Origin: Halarcobacter sp.
GTDB taxonomy: Bacteria > Campylobacterota > Campylobacteria > Campylobacterales > Arcobacteraceae
DNA: 64,000 bases
Reading direction: 5' to 3'
NCBI RefSeq assembly: GCF_963676935.1
Contig: NZ_OY781470.1
Location: 1,274,680-1,338,679 of the forward strand
The position numbers and the translations under genes are program-made. Numbering within the stretch: position 1 is the first letter of the stretch; each line of letters starts with the position of its first letter. Shown piece after piece: positions 47,412 to 56,159 of the stretch. The notes beneath the pieces are model-generated. The model saw only the letters and a program-made list of their open reading frames with translations, made no database searches and had not been told where the DNA came from.

Positions 47412-49142
47412 ATGAGTAAAATTGTAGATATTTTTATTCCTGATTTAGGAGCTGATAAAGACGTTGATTTAATTGATATTATGGTTGCTGTTGGTGATAC
47501 AGTTGAAGAGGAAGATGGATTAATCACACTTGAAACTGAAAAAGCATCTATGGATGTTCCAACAACTCATGGTGGAGTTATTAAAGAGATTCTTGTTAAT
47601 GTTGGTGATAAAGTAAATAGTGGTGATTTAATTGCTAGAGTTGAAGTTGAAGAAGAGGGTACTTCTGAAGAAGCACCAGCTGCTAAACCTGCAAAAGCAG
47701 AAACTCCAGCTCCAACTACTTCTGCACCTACAACTGAATCTGCTAATTCTTCAGAACCAATGGATTTAAAATCAGCAGAAGATGAACTAAAAGCAATTTC
47801 TGCTTCAGGTGCTGAAATCTCTTGTCAATTTGTAAATGAACAAACTATTTGTTCAGTGGTTGAAGAGGTTTATATCCCAGATTTAGGTGCTGATAAAGAT
47901 GTAGATTTAATCGATGTTATGGTTTCTGTTGGAGATACAGTTGAGCTTGACGATGGTTTAATCACTCTTGAAACAGAAAAAGCATCTATGGATGTTCCTG
48001 CACCATTTGCTGGTGAGATTTTAGAACTGTTTGTTAAAGTGGGAGATAAAGTAAATAGTGGTGATTTAATTGCTAAGATGGTTAAAACTGTTGTTATGGA
48101 AAGTAAAGTACCAACTCCTGCAAAAGCTGCACCAGTTGCTGCACCTGAAAAGAGAGAAGAAAAAGAACCAGCAACTGTTCAAGCAGCAGCAGCTAGTGTA
48201 ACAGCTGAGAGTTCAACTGTACTTCAAGAAAAATCTAAAAAAGTTTACGCTTCACCTTCTGTTAGAAGATTAGCTAGAGAGTTTGGTGTAGATTTAGGTT
48301 TTGTTAAAGGTAGTGGTAGAAAAGGAAGAATCCTTAAAGATGATGTTAAAGCTTATGTAAAAGAGCAGTTAAATAAACCTGCTGTTGCAGCTGGTGGAAC
48401 TGGTCTTGGATTTGCATTCCCAGAACTTAAAGAGGTTGATTTCTCTCAATTTGGTGAGATTGAAACTGTAGAATTAAGTAGAATTCAAAAAATCTCTGGA
48501 CCATCATTACATAGAAACTGGGTTTCAATGCCTCATGTTACTCAATTTGATGAAACAGATATAACTGAAATGGAAGAGTTTAGAAAAGCTCAAAATGCAA
48601 TTGCTGATGGATTTAAATTATCTCCACTTGTATTTGTAGTAAAAGCTGTTGCTAAAGCACTTGCAATTCATCCTAAATTTAATGCATCATTAACTCCTGA
48701 TGGACAATCATTGGTTATGAAAAAATATTTCCATATTGGTGTTGCAGTTGATACTCCAAATGGACTTGTTGTTCCAGTTATCAAAGATGCAGATAAAAAA
48801 GGGTTTAAAGAGATTGCTCTTGAATTAGCTGATTTATCTGCTAAAGCAAGAGAAGGTAAGTTAAAAGCTCCTGATATGCAAGGTGCAAGTTTTACTATCT
48901 CATCATTAGGTGGAATTGGTGGTACATACTTTACTCCAATTATCAACGCACCTGAAGTTGCAATTTTAGGATTATCTAAATCTCAAATGAAACCAGTATG
49001 GAATGGTGAAGAGTTTGCACCAAGACTTATGTTACCATTATCATTATCTTATGACCATAAAGTTATTGATGGTGCAGATGGTGCAAGATTTACAACTACA
49101 TTATCACAACTATTAAGTGATATTAGATTGTTAAGTCTATAA
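47412..49142 (+). CDS. aceF: Dihydrolipoamide acetyltransferase (PDH E2), two lipoyl domains
   Basis: A 576-residue E2. Two lipoyl domains (about residues 1-80 and 153-230) each have the lipoyl-Lys motif LETEKASMDVP (Lys near 43 and 190). Ala/Pro/Glu-rich linkers follow. The peripheral-subunit-binding domain is ASPSVRRLAREFGVDLGFVK (about 278-312). The catalytic domain has SMPHVTQFDETD and the active-site SYDHKVIDGADG near residue 545. Between the lipoyl domains is an unusual spacer with ISCQFVNEQTICSVVEEV containing two Cys. The start lies 10 nt after aceE. Confidence 0.97.
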   Translation: MSKIVDIFIPDLGADKDVDLIDIMVAVGDTVEEEDGLITLETEKASMDVPTTHGGVIKEILVNVGDKVNSGDLIARVEVEEEGTSEEAPAAKPAKAETPAPTTSAPTTESANSSEPMDLKSAEDELKAISASGAEISCQFVNEQTICSVVEEVYIPDLGADKDVDLIDVMVSVGDTVELDDGLITLETEKASMDVPAPFAGEILELFVKVGDKVNSGDLIAKMVKTVVMESKVPTPAKAAPVAAPEKREEKEPATVQAAAASVTAESSTVLQEKSKKVYASPSVRRLAREFGVDLGFVKGSGRKGRILKDDVKAYVKEQLNKPAVAAGGTGLGFAFPELKEVDFSQFGEIETVELSRIQKISGPSLHRNWVSMPHVTQFDETDITEMEEFRKAQNAIADGFKLSPLVFVVKAVAKALAIHPKFNASLTPDGQSLVMKKYFHIGVAVDTPNGLVVPVIKDADKKGFKEIALELADLSAKAREGKLKAPDMQGASFTISSLGGIGGTYFTPIINAPEVAILGLSKSQMKPVWNGEEFAPRLMLPLSLSYDHKVIDGADGARFTTTLSQLLSDIRLLSL

Positions 49143-49151
49143 GGAGTTAGA

Positions 49152-50918
49152 ATGGGAAAAATTGTAGATATTGTTATTCCTGATTTAGGTGCTGACAAAG
49201 ATGTTGACTTAATAGATGTAATGGTTGCTGTTGGTGATACAGTTGAAGAGGAAGATGGACTAATCACTCTTGAAACTGAAAAAGCATCAATGGATGTACC
49301 AACAACTCATGGTGGAGTTATTAAAGAGATTCTTGTAAAAGTTGGTGATAAAGTAAACTCTGGTGATTTAATTGCTAGAGTTGAAGTAGAAGAGGAAGCA
49401 GCAACAACTGCTGCTCCTACACCAACTACAGAAGCTCCAAAAGCAGAACCTATAAAACAAGCACCAACTTCTACTGATACAAGTGGAGCAAGTGAAGTTA
49501 AAGGTCAAGTTTTAGTTATTGGTGCTGGTCCTGGTGGATATTCTGCTGCATTTAGATGTGCAGATTTAGGTCTTGATACAGTATTAGTTGAGAGACATGA
49601 TACTTTAGGTGGTGTTTGTCTAAATGTTGGATGTATTCCATCAAAAGCTCTTTTACACGTAGCAAAAGTTATTGAAGAAGCTGAGCATATTAATCATGCT
49701 GGTATCAAGTTTGCTAAACCTGAGATTGATTTACCAGGTGTAGCCGCATATAAAAGTGGAGTTGTTAAAAGACTTACTGATGGACTTGCTGGTATGGCAA
49801 AGATGAGAAATGTAAAAGTTATCCAAGGTACTGCAAGTTTTATTGATGAAAATTCTGTTATTGTAAATCATACAAAAGATGATGGAAAAACAGTAGTTAA
49901 ATTTGATAATTGTATTATTGCTGCTGGATCTCAAAGTTCTAAAATGTCATTTATCCCTCATGAGGATCCTAGAATTTGGGATTCTACAAATGCATTAGAG
50001 GTAAAAGAAGTACCTAAGAAAATGCTTATCATGGGTGGTGGTATCATCGGACTTGAGATGGGTACTGTTTACCAAAAATTAGGTTCTGAAGTTGATGTGG
50101 TTATTAGAGGACCTCAAGTTATGACTGGAACTGATAAAGATATCGTTAAGGTATATACAAAAGCAAATGAGAAGAGATTTAACTTTATGTTTAAAACTCA
50201 AACTCAAGCTATTATCCCTAAAGAAGATGGTATTTATGTTGAATTCAAAGGCGATAATGCACCAGAACCAAAAACTTATGATGCAGTTTTAGTTGCTATG
50301 GGAAGAACACCAAATGGACTTAAAATAGGTCTTGAAAATACTGGTATTGAAGTTGATGATAAAGGATTTATCTCAGTTGATAACCAAATGAGAACAAAAG
50401 TTCCTCATATTTTTGCTATTGGTGATATTATTGGTGGACCAATGTTAGCACATAAAGCGGTACATGAAGGTCATGTGGCAGCAGAAGTTATTGCAGGTCA
50501 CAAAGTATTCTTTGAACCAAAACAAATCCCAGGAATCGCTTATACATTCCCAGAGATTGCAACAGCTGGTATGAGTGAAATAGAAGCTAAAGAAGCTGGT
50601 ATCAATTATGAAGTTTCATCATTCCCATGGTCTGCTTCTGGACGTGCATTAGCAGCAGATGTTGCAGATGCTGGTATGACAAAACTTATCTTCGATAAAG
50701 ATACTCACCAACTAATTGGTGGAGCAATCGTAGGAGATAACGCAGGAGAGTTATTAGGAGAAATTTCACTAGCTCTAGAGATGGATTGTGATGCAGAAGA
50801 TATAGGACTTACAATTCACGCTCACCCAACACTACACGAGTCTGTAGGTATGTGTGCAGAGATATTCCACGGAAGTATTACTGATTTACCTAATGCGAAG
50901 GCTGTAAAGAAGAAATAG
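49152..50918 (+). CDS. lpd: Dihydrolipoamide dehydrogenase (PDH E3) with N-terminal lipoyl domain
   Basis: A 588-residue flavoenzyme that reoxidises lipoyl groups on E2 with NAD+. Residues 1-80 are a lipoyl domain (LETEKASMDVP). After a Pro/Ala/Thr linker, the FAD site is LVIGAGPGGYSAAF, the redox pair is GGVCLNVGCIPSK (about residue 157), the NAD site is MGGGIIGLEMGTVYQ, and the C-terminal catalytic His-Glu is HAHPTLHESVG. The N-terminal lipoyl domain is almost identical to the first one of AceF, at DNA level too. A decayed copy of its 3' end lies at 51932-52109. Confidence 0.97.
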   Translation: MGKIVDIVIPDLGADKDVDLIDVMVAVGDTVEEEDGLITLETEKASMDVPTTHGGVIKEILVKVGDKVNSGDLIARVEVEEEAATTAAPTPTTEAPKAEPIKQAPTSTDTSGASEVKGQVLVIGAGPGGYSAAFRCADLGLDTVLVERHDTLGGVCLNVGCIPSKALLHVAKVIEEAEHINHAGIKFAKPEIDLPGVAAYKSGVVKRLTDGLAGMAKMRNVKVIQGTASFIDENSVIVNHTKDDGKTVVKFDNCIIAAGSQSSKMSFIPHEDPRIWDSTNALEVKEVPKKMLIMGGGIIGLEMGTVYQKLGSEVDVVIRGPQVMTGTDKDIVKVYTKANEKRFNFMFKTQTQAIIPKEDGIYVEFKGDNAPEPKTYDAVLVAMGRTPNGLKIGLENTGIEVDDKGFISVDNQMRTKVPHIFAIGDIIGGPMLAHKAVHEGHVAAEVIAGHKVFFEPKQIPGIAYTFPEIATAGMSEIEAKEAGINYEVSSFPWSASGRALAADVADAGMTKLIFDKDTHQLIGGAIVGDNAGELLGEISLALEMDCDAEDIGLTIHAHPTLHESVGMCAEIFHGSITDLPNAKAVKKK

Positions 50919-50948
50919 TTTAAATAGTTTAAACATTTTGAAATAAAG

Positions 50949-50980
50949 CCCATCTTCTATTTTGAAGGTGGGTATTTTAT
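50949..50980 (+). terminator. Terminator of the PDH operon
   Basis: A 9-bp stem (CCCATCTTC with GAAGGTGGG, one wobble), a 6-nt loop, then TATTTTATTT, 30 nt after the lpd stop. It is shared with the convergent DUF2238 gene. Confidence 0.8.
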
Positions 50981-51579
50981 TTAAATTTTTTTAAGCCCCA
51001 TAGTCTTTTGTAACTTCTATAAAATATAATATTTATAAGTGCACCAATACAAGCTAAAAGTGTATCTTTATGTGCATCCCACATATCTCCTTGTGTGCCT
51101 AAGAAAGCCATTCCTAATTTAGGATAGAAATTAATAGCAACAAACCATTCTACTAATTCATAAATTGTAGAAATACAAACGATTAAAGAAAAAGTAAAAA
51201 ATAGGGCACTTTTTAAACTACTTGAATAAACAAGGACTATTTCAAATAAACTTCTAAAAACAAGTAGTCCAAAAAGAAAATGTACTATTCTATCAAAATG
51301 ATTTCTTTCAAAGCCAAATAGTTGTGTTATAAAATCAAAGTATTCCATCTCAGCATAGGTAAAATGAGCACCCAAAGAGTGTAAGCTTGCAAATACTAAA
51401 AGAAAAATAATACTTAAAAGGGTGTATTTGTATCTTATATCAGACCAAAGTACAAATGGAAAAAATAAAAATACTAATATATTCTCTAGAAACCAGTCTT
51501 CTGGATATTTAGGGTTTATTGCTAGAATAATCCAAATCAATATATAAATACTATAGATGTTTTTATGAGATTTTTCCAT
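50977..51579 (-). CDS. DUF2238 (YjdF-like) membrane protein
   Basis: A 200-residue protein with about six hydrophobic helices. The family blocks are SLHSLGAHFTYAE, RNHFDRIVHFLFGLLVFR and FLGTQGDMWDAHKDTLLACIGA. DUF2238 proteins are inner-membrane proteins of unknown function, with conserved His and Asp suggesting metal or lipid chemistry. ATG at 51579 follows AAAGGAAATATA-type sequence. It lies between the lpd 3' end and a decayed duplicate of it. Confidence 0.88.
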   Translation of the reverse strand: MEKSHKNIYSIYILIWIILAINPKYPEDWFLENILVFLFFPFVLWSDIRYKYTLLSIIFLLVFASLHSLGAHFTYAEMEYFDFITQLFGFERNHFDRIVHFLFGLLVFRSLFEIVLVYSSSLKSALFFTFSLIVCISTIYELVEWFVAINFYPKLGMAFLGTQGDMWDAHKDTLLACIGALINIIFYRSYKRLWGLKKFK

Positions 51580-51610
51580 TATATTTCCTTTATGTTTCAG
51601 TGTAGAGTCA

Positions 51611-51825
51611 TCAAGCCCTAGTTTTTTCCAATTGCTTGATTAATTTTGAATTATCATCTTTAAATAATTTTCGATAGTATCTAGTATGAAAAGCAATTCT
51701 GCTAACTCTTCTTTGACTTTCTCTTATGTAGTTTTTGTCATCATATGCTAAATGTTTTGTATTTTTGGTAAAGGTAATATCTCTTTAAAAGAATTTGATA
51801 CATTATTTGAAGATTCTATTATCAT
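51611..51825 (-). pseudogene. Frameshifted small gene remnant
   Basis: From an ATG at 51825 one frame reads MIIESSNNVSNSFKEILPLP and stops soon after. The next frame then continues as KHLAYDDKNYIRESQRRVSR and HTRYYRKLFKDDNSK up to the TGA at 51611. The total length is not a multiple of three. Joined across an A-rich stretch near 51756, they would give a coherent basic protein of about 71 residues. The parent family is not recognised. It is either a decayed gene or a sequencing/assembly frameshift. Confidence 0.5.
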
Positions 51826-51931
51826 ATGAATTCTCTTTAGACTATTAAAAAGAATTGTATTATTTGTTTTATTAATAATGGTTTAAGTTATATATAATTT
51901 AATGTTACTATTAAGTGTATTTCTTAAAATA

Positions 51932-52109
51932 GATTGTGATGCAGAAGATATTGGATTTGCAATTTATGCTAATTTAATATTTATGAGTTTGTAAGTATGT
52001 ATGTGGAGATATTTTACGGAAGTATTTAATGTCAAGGCTGTTAAGAATAAATATTTTTTAGGCTATTTTTAAAAAAATTAAAAACATCTTTATTTTTTGA
52101 AGGTGGGTA
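51932..52109 (+). pseudogene. Decayed duplicate of the lpd 3' end and its terminator
   Basis: GATTGTGATGCAGAAGATAT at 51932 repeats the lpd sequence starting at 50784. Similarity continues with substitutions and small gaps (GAGATATT-T-ACGGAAGTATT, AAGGCTGT, AAGAA) through the stop region and into the terminator arm GAAGGTGGGTA at 52099-52109, matching 50964-50974. Stop codons interrupt the frame. It is about 1.15 kb from the original in direct orientation, with the DUF2238 gene and a small remnant between. It shows that this junction was duplicated and then decayed. Confidence 0.8.
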
Positions 52110-52157
52110 ACGGTTGACTTCAGTGATGCTGTGCGTTCACTGCTAGATTTTGTTATG
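52108..52157. repeat. Hairpin downstream of the NACHT gene, weakly attC-like
   Basis: CAGTGA (52121-52126) pairs with TCACTG (52137-52142), flanked at equal 9-nt spacing by TAAC (52108-52111) and GTTA (52152-52155). Base composition is richer in G and C than the surroundings. It begins 28 nt past the NACHT stop on the minus strand. Terminator, recombination scar or a shortened attC-like site are all possible; attC consensus is not met. Confidence 0.35.
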
Positions 52158-52184
52158 TTTTTTATTTAAAATTATGTATCACCG

Positions 52185-55100
52185 TTAATTTGAAACTGAT
52201 TCACTCAATCCATTGTGTTCCAGCCAAATTTTATAAATTCTACCTACTAACGGGTTAATTAGTTTATCTCGTTGTTGTTCAAATTTTATTAGTTGTTCTC
52301 GAGTTAATATTTGAGCATAAAAATCTGTATATTTTTCAAACATTTGTGCAGATATTTGATCCCAATTGTAGTTAAGAAAACTAGACAAAAATATATTTGA
52401 TAACTCATCATTCCAATTTTGTTCACATACTATTTGAATCGTTGGATAAAACATATGGTGCGATATAAAAAAAGGTAAATATTGTTTAATAAGTCCTATT
52501 GGATCAACAGTGAAATTATTTTTTAGTAAATAGTCTGATACATAAATCTTTACTTCTTCATCTTTTATCTTGTTTGCAAAGTCTTCAATTTTAGAGAGAT
52601 CAATTTTACTGAGAACTTTTGTTTTTATCTCATCACTTTCAAGGGTATGCTTTGTATCTATTAAAAGGAGTTTTAGGGCTGTTGAATCATCAAAAGTTAT
52701 GTTTTCATCTAAGTTAAAAAAATCAAACACTCTTGTAGTTAGGTAATTAGAATAGCTATATTGATCATGAGTTATTGTTTCAGGAGATAGATTTATTAAT
52801 AGTTTTTCTACAGTTTCAGATACTATTTGAATAGCTGTTTCATTCTTATCGAGTTTTAAATAGTACTTGGCATAATTCAATTTAATTCCATAACTTTCTT
52901 CTTCAACATGAGAAAAATAATTATCAATTTTATTCGCAAGATCATCGCTAATATTTAATTTTTCTCGGGATGTCAAGTAAAACATTGCTTGGTTTTTTTC
53001 TTCTGAATAATTTCGAGAAAAAGTCAAATCAACAACAGGAAGGAAAAAATTAGTTTTACTTTCAGAAGCTATCTCCCATATAAACCAGTAAATATAAAAA
53101 TCATGTGGAAATTTTAAACTTTTATATGTTTTTATTAATATGTTAATTTGTGATGAAGTTAATTCAAATTTTTTAATAAATTCCATCAGTTCCATCAACC
53201 CATGTTGTATCTCAATTAGTTCTGCTTCTGATTTATTACATTGCTCAATAAAGAAATTAAATTCTTCACTAATATCAGTCTTAATTCCTAAAAACAAAAG
53301 TACTTTTTTTGCATTATGTGCATTATCGTGTCTATCATGAATAAGTGCATTTAATTTGGTTATTAATAAATCTTGGTTAATTGCATATAAGGCCATACAT
53401 GCTTGATTGAATTCTTTTCTTATTTTTGTATTTTCAATAACTAAAACTAAAATTTCTATATCATAACTATCTCCAAACAATTCTATGGTTTCTAAAGAAA
53501 AGCATAGAGGTATTCTTTTATTATTAATCCATTTGTCTAAACGAGATCTTGCAATATCTGTAATAATTGATGGAGGAGATTTAAACCAAATCTCATATGT
53601 TCCTCCTGAAACTCTAACTGGAGCTTGTGCCATACGCTCTTCTTTGGCAAGAATTGTATGCAAAGTTTTCTTATCACCATTTACAGCAAGTGAACGTAAC
53701 TTTTGTCCTAAATGATGTGCATCAATGTCGTTCGTTGTTGAACGAAGTCTTTCTAAACAATTTTCAGTTCCGAGTATTCCTAATGCATAAATAGCTTCAC
53801 CTCTTTTAAGAACTTTTTCACTCTGTTCATTTTCTAAAATAATCTTTTCGACTTTTTCTATAAGTTCTTGGCCAAACTTCTTACTTACTTTTGCAGCTAA
53901 TATGAGATTGAATGGTAATAATGCAGCGAGAAATTCTTCTCTTTCTTCTTCATCTATAAAGTTACTTGTGTATAGCCATATATCATAAAAAGAGTTGACT
54001 AAAGATGTATCTAAATGGCTCCTCCAGTTTTTTGCAAAGACTTTTGCAACAAGATAATCAGAGATAATTGGATGTGGAGTAGAAAAATAGCTATCATCTT
54101 CTAGAAGCAATATCTCATAATGAGAAATCATAGATACAAATTCATTCAAGTTTAAACATTTAGCTATATATGAATTAGATGATGATAGTTCGTCATAAGA
54201 CTCTATGATAATTTCATGAAAACTGTCCTTTGGAATTGAAAATAAATTTTTCTCAATCTTAGATTTATATAGAATTAGTGAAAAAGCTTGCTCTATATAT
54301 TTGGAAGGTACCTGATTCACTTTATTACTAGTATCTCTGACTTTTGATGCATCATTTTTAATTTTTGATTGAATCCAATTTTCTAAAATGTCTTCAATTT
54401 TATTAGGTATGTTTTTATTTTTTTTATAAAACTCTATGGTTATAGAAAGGAAAAAAGGCAAAGATAGGAAATTAAAGCCTATGGAACTTAGCCTTTGTCT
54501 ATATTCATCATAAAATTTTTGCAACTCTTCACCTTGAAAAGTTTTTTCAGCTATCTGAAATGCACTACGATATGATAAGGGTTGAATTGAGATTGAATAA
54601 TCTAATGAAGGTAATACAGTTTCAATATTTAGCCCCGTACTTCTTGTGGTAAGAATAAAACTATTACCATCAATGACTGTACTAATCTCATCAATAAATG
54701 CCTTCGTATCATGCTGAAGCATTTCATCAAGCCCATCAAATAAAAATATAAATTTAAAGGGAAGACTTCTCCATGATCCATAGTTTATATTTAACTCTTG
54801 ATCTATTTTTTGCTTCAAAGTATTTCGAGAGTAGTTTCTCAAATTTATTCTAATTGGTAAAAATTGAATATCATTAAGAGAATTTATTAATTCATTTTCA
54901 ATTATTGAGAGTGTACTAGACTTTCCACTACCACCTAATGATGAAATGAGAATGCTCTTCTCTTCTTTTAAAGATGAAATAACATCATTTGTTGACCATA
55001 CTTGACCCTCGATACTATTTCTGTTTCCTACCACAGTTAAATTGTTTGGCAAAGGTGCTTGTTGAAACTGTAAAGGTATTAAATTTTGATTTTTACTTTG

Positions 55101-55796
55101 TGTTTTTTTTAGATAATCAGAAAGATTGAAATCTGGACGTGGATGTTCTTTAAATACAACCGCTAAGGAGAAGTGGTTTTCTAAAATATCGTGCAATCTA
55201 CTCCATATTACTACTAATTCATTTTGAAAGTCTACACCAGACCAAACAATCAAATCATTCAAAGAATCAAGATAACTACATATTGCATCATATGGATCTA
55301 TATTTTGACTTTTTGCTTTTTCAATCAAAGTCAACTGCAATTTTTTTTCATCTATTAGTTTTTTTGAAGCTGCTTTTAAGTCAGTATATCCAGCTTGTCT
55401 AAGTTCTTTTCTGAGCTGTGTACCTACGTTTCCAGATGTAATTATATAGTGGTATTTTGGTATCGCATTATCCAGTACACCATTTAAAGCGACCTTTACT
55501 ATTTCTTCAACAACTGTTCCCGTATATAAAGTGCTATTGTATCGTTTACATTGTATACAAACTAATTCATTATCCGTTGTCTTTTTTGCTGTGCAGTCAA
55601 AACCTTCATCCCTTGATGGCTGACGACCTGATTGCATTTGGAAATTTTTTTCTTCTCCAAGTACAACTAAGGACCGATACACAAAATCTTCAAAAGAGTC
55701 AGAGGAAAGTTCACCTAAAGGTAAATTGCCATTTTGATATAAATTAGGTTTGGAAGTATTAGCAATGTTCAAAATCAACTTTTCCTTTTTTGTCAT
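52185..55796 (-). CDS. Mrr-like nuclease-NACHT NTPase fusion, candidate anti-phage defence protein
   Basis: A 1203-residue protein. Residues 30-130 match an Mrr-type restriction endonuclease fold with Glu36, Asp67 (DEGFDCTAKK) and the Q-x-K pair Gln82/Lys84 (VCIQCKRYNS), followed by YHYIITSGNV. Residues about 275-450 are a NACHT P-loop NTPase: Walker A SSLGGSGKSSTL (Lys292), Walker B IFLFDGLDEM (Asp354, Asp357, Glu358) and sensor FILTTRSTGL. The remaining 700 residues are helical with HEAT/TPR-like rhythm, expected to be the sensor. This nuclease-NACHT-repeat order is that of bacterial bNACHT/Avs-like immune proteins, which detect phage proteins and trigger nucleic-acid cleavage. It uses CGN arginine codons noticeably (for example CGT and CGA near the N-terminus), unlike neighbours. 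No partner gene is present. Family function is known; activity here is inference. Confidence 0.88.
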   Translation of the reverse strand: MTKKEKLILNIANTSKPNLYQNGNLPLGELSSDSFEDFVYRSLVVLGEEKNFQMQSGRQPSRDEGFDCTAKKTTDNELVCIQCKRYNSTLYTGTVVEEIVKVALNGVLDNAIPKYHYIITSGNVGTQLRKELRQAGYTDLKAASKKLIDEKKLQLTLIEKAKSQNIDPYDAICSYLDSLNDLIVWSGVDFQNELVVIWSRLHDILENHFSLAVVFKEHPRPDFNLSDYLKKTQSKNQNLIPLQFQQAPLPNNLTVVGNRNSIEGQVWSTNDVISSLKEEKSILISSLGGSGKSSTLSIIENELINSLNDIQFLPIRINLRNYSRNTLKQKIDQELNINYGSWRSLPFKFIFLFDGLDEMLQHDTKAFIDEISTVIDGNSFILTTRSTGLNIETVLPSLDYSISIQPLSYRSAFQIAEKTFQGEELQKFYDEYRQRLSSIGFNFLSLPFFLSITIEFYKKNKNIPNKIEDILENWIQSKIKNDASKVRDTSNKVNQVPSKYIEQAFSLILYKSKIEKNLFSIPKDSFHEIIIESYDELSSSNSYIAKCLNLNEFVSMISHYEILLLEDDSYFSTPHPIISDYLVAKVFAKNWRSHLDTSLVNSFYDIWLYTSNFIDEEEREEFLAALLPFNLILAAKVSKKFGQELIEKVEKIILENEQSEKVLKRGEAIYALGILGTENCLERLRSTTNDIDAHHLGQKLRSLAVNGDKKTLHTILAKEERMAQAPVRVSGGTYEIWFKSPPSIITDIARSRLDKWINNKRIPLCFSLETIELFGDSYDIEILVLVIENTKIRKEFNQACMALYAINQDLLITKLNALIHDRHDNAHNAKKVLLFLGIKTDISEEFNFFIEQCNKSEAELIEIQHGLMELMEFIKKFELTSSQINILIKTYKSLKFPHDFYIYWFIWEIASESKTNFFLPVVDLTFSRNYSEEKNQAMFYLTSREKLNISDDLANKIDNYFSHVEEESYGIKLNYAKYYLKLDKNETAIQIVSETVEKLLINLSPETITHDQYSYSNYLTTRVFDFFNLDENITFDDSTALKLLLIDTKHTLESDEIKTKVLSKIDLSKIEDFANKIKDEEVKIYVSDYLLKNNFTVDPIGLIKQYLPFFISHHMFYPTIQIVCEQNWNDELSNIFLSSFLNYNWDQISAQMFEKYTDFYAQILTREQLIKFEQQRDKLINPLVGRIYKIWLEHNGLSESVSN

Positions 55797-56002
55797 TGAT
55801 TAATAACTTATATTTACATAACTAATTATTAATAATACATTATATATAAATAATATATAAAAACATCTAATATCTTAACATTAAAAATGTAAAGATATTG
55901 ACTTAATTAAGGCTTAAATAGTCTAAAGTCAACGATATACAAAATAATATAAGAAAAAATATAATATTTTTAGAGGGTTTTCATGATTTTTTTATGTTAG
56001 AT

Positions 56003-56080
56003 TATCAAAGTATATTCTTAATATCTTATCATTTTGTATGACTATTGGACAAATTCTTTGATAGTTTAACAAAATGATAA
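56003..56080. repeat. Interleaved inverted repeats (pseudoknot-type order)
   Basis: TATCAAAG (56003-56010) pairs with CTTTGATA (56056-56063), and TTATCATTTTGT (56026-56037) pairs with ACAAAATGATAA (56069-56080). The arms alternate A-B-A'-B'. Both pairs are perfect (8 and 12 bp). Confidence 0.7.
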
Positions 56081-56123
56081 ATATATTATGTTTTTAAATG
56101 AACTTTCATTCTATATTTTACTT

Positions 56124-56159
56124 TTTGGTACTTTCTTTTATGAAAAAGAAAGTACCAAA
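56124..56159. repeat. 16-bp perfect hairpin, REP- or terminator-like
   Basis: Arms TTTGGTACTTTCTTTT and the complement, loop ATGA, 58 nt beyond the acyl-ACP thioesterase stop on the minus strand. There is no T-run after it in either direction, which argues for a repeat element or RNA-end structure over a classic terminator. Confidence 0.65.

Noticed and set aside
52081-52184. tRNA or tmRNA remnant as an integration site next to the NACHT gene
   Set aside because: No TTCGANTC T-loop, acceptor stem or CCA end can be found on either strand; the visible repeat is the lpd 3' end.
56003-56159. CRISPR array
   Set aside because: The repeats are inverted pairs, not regularly spaced direct repeats, and no cas gene is near.
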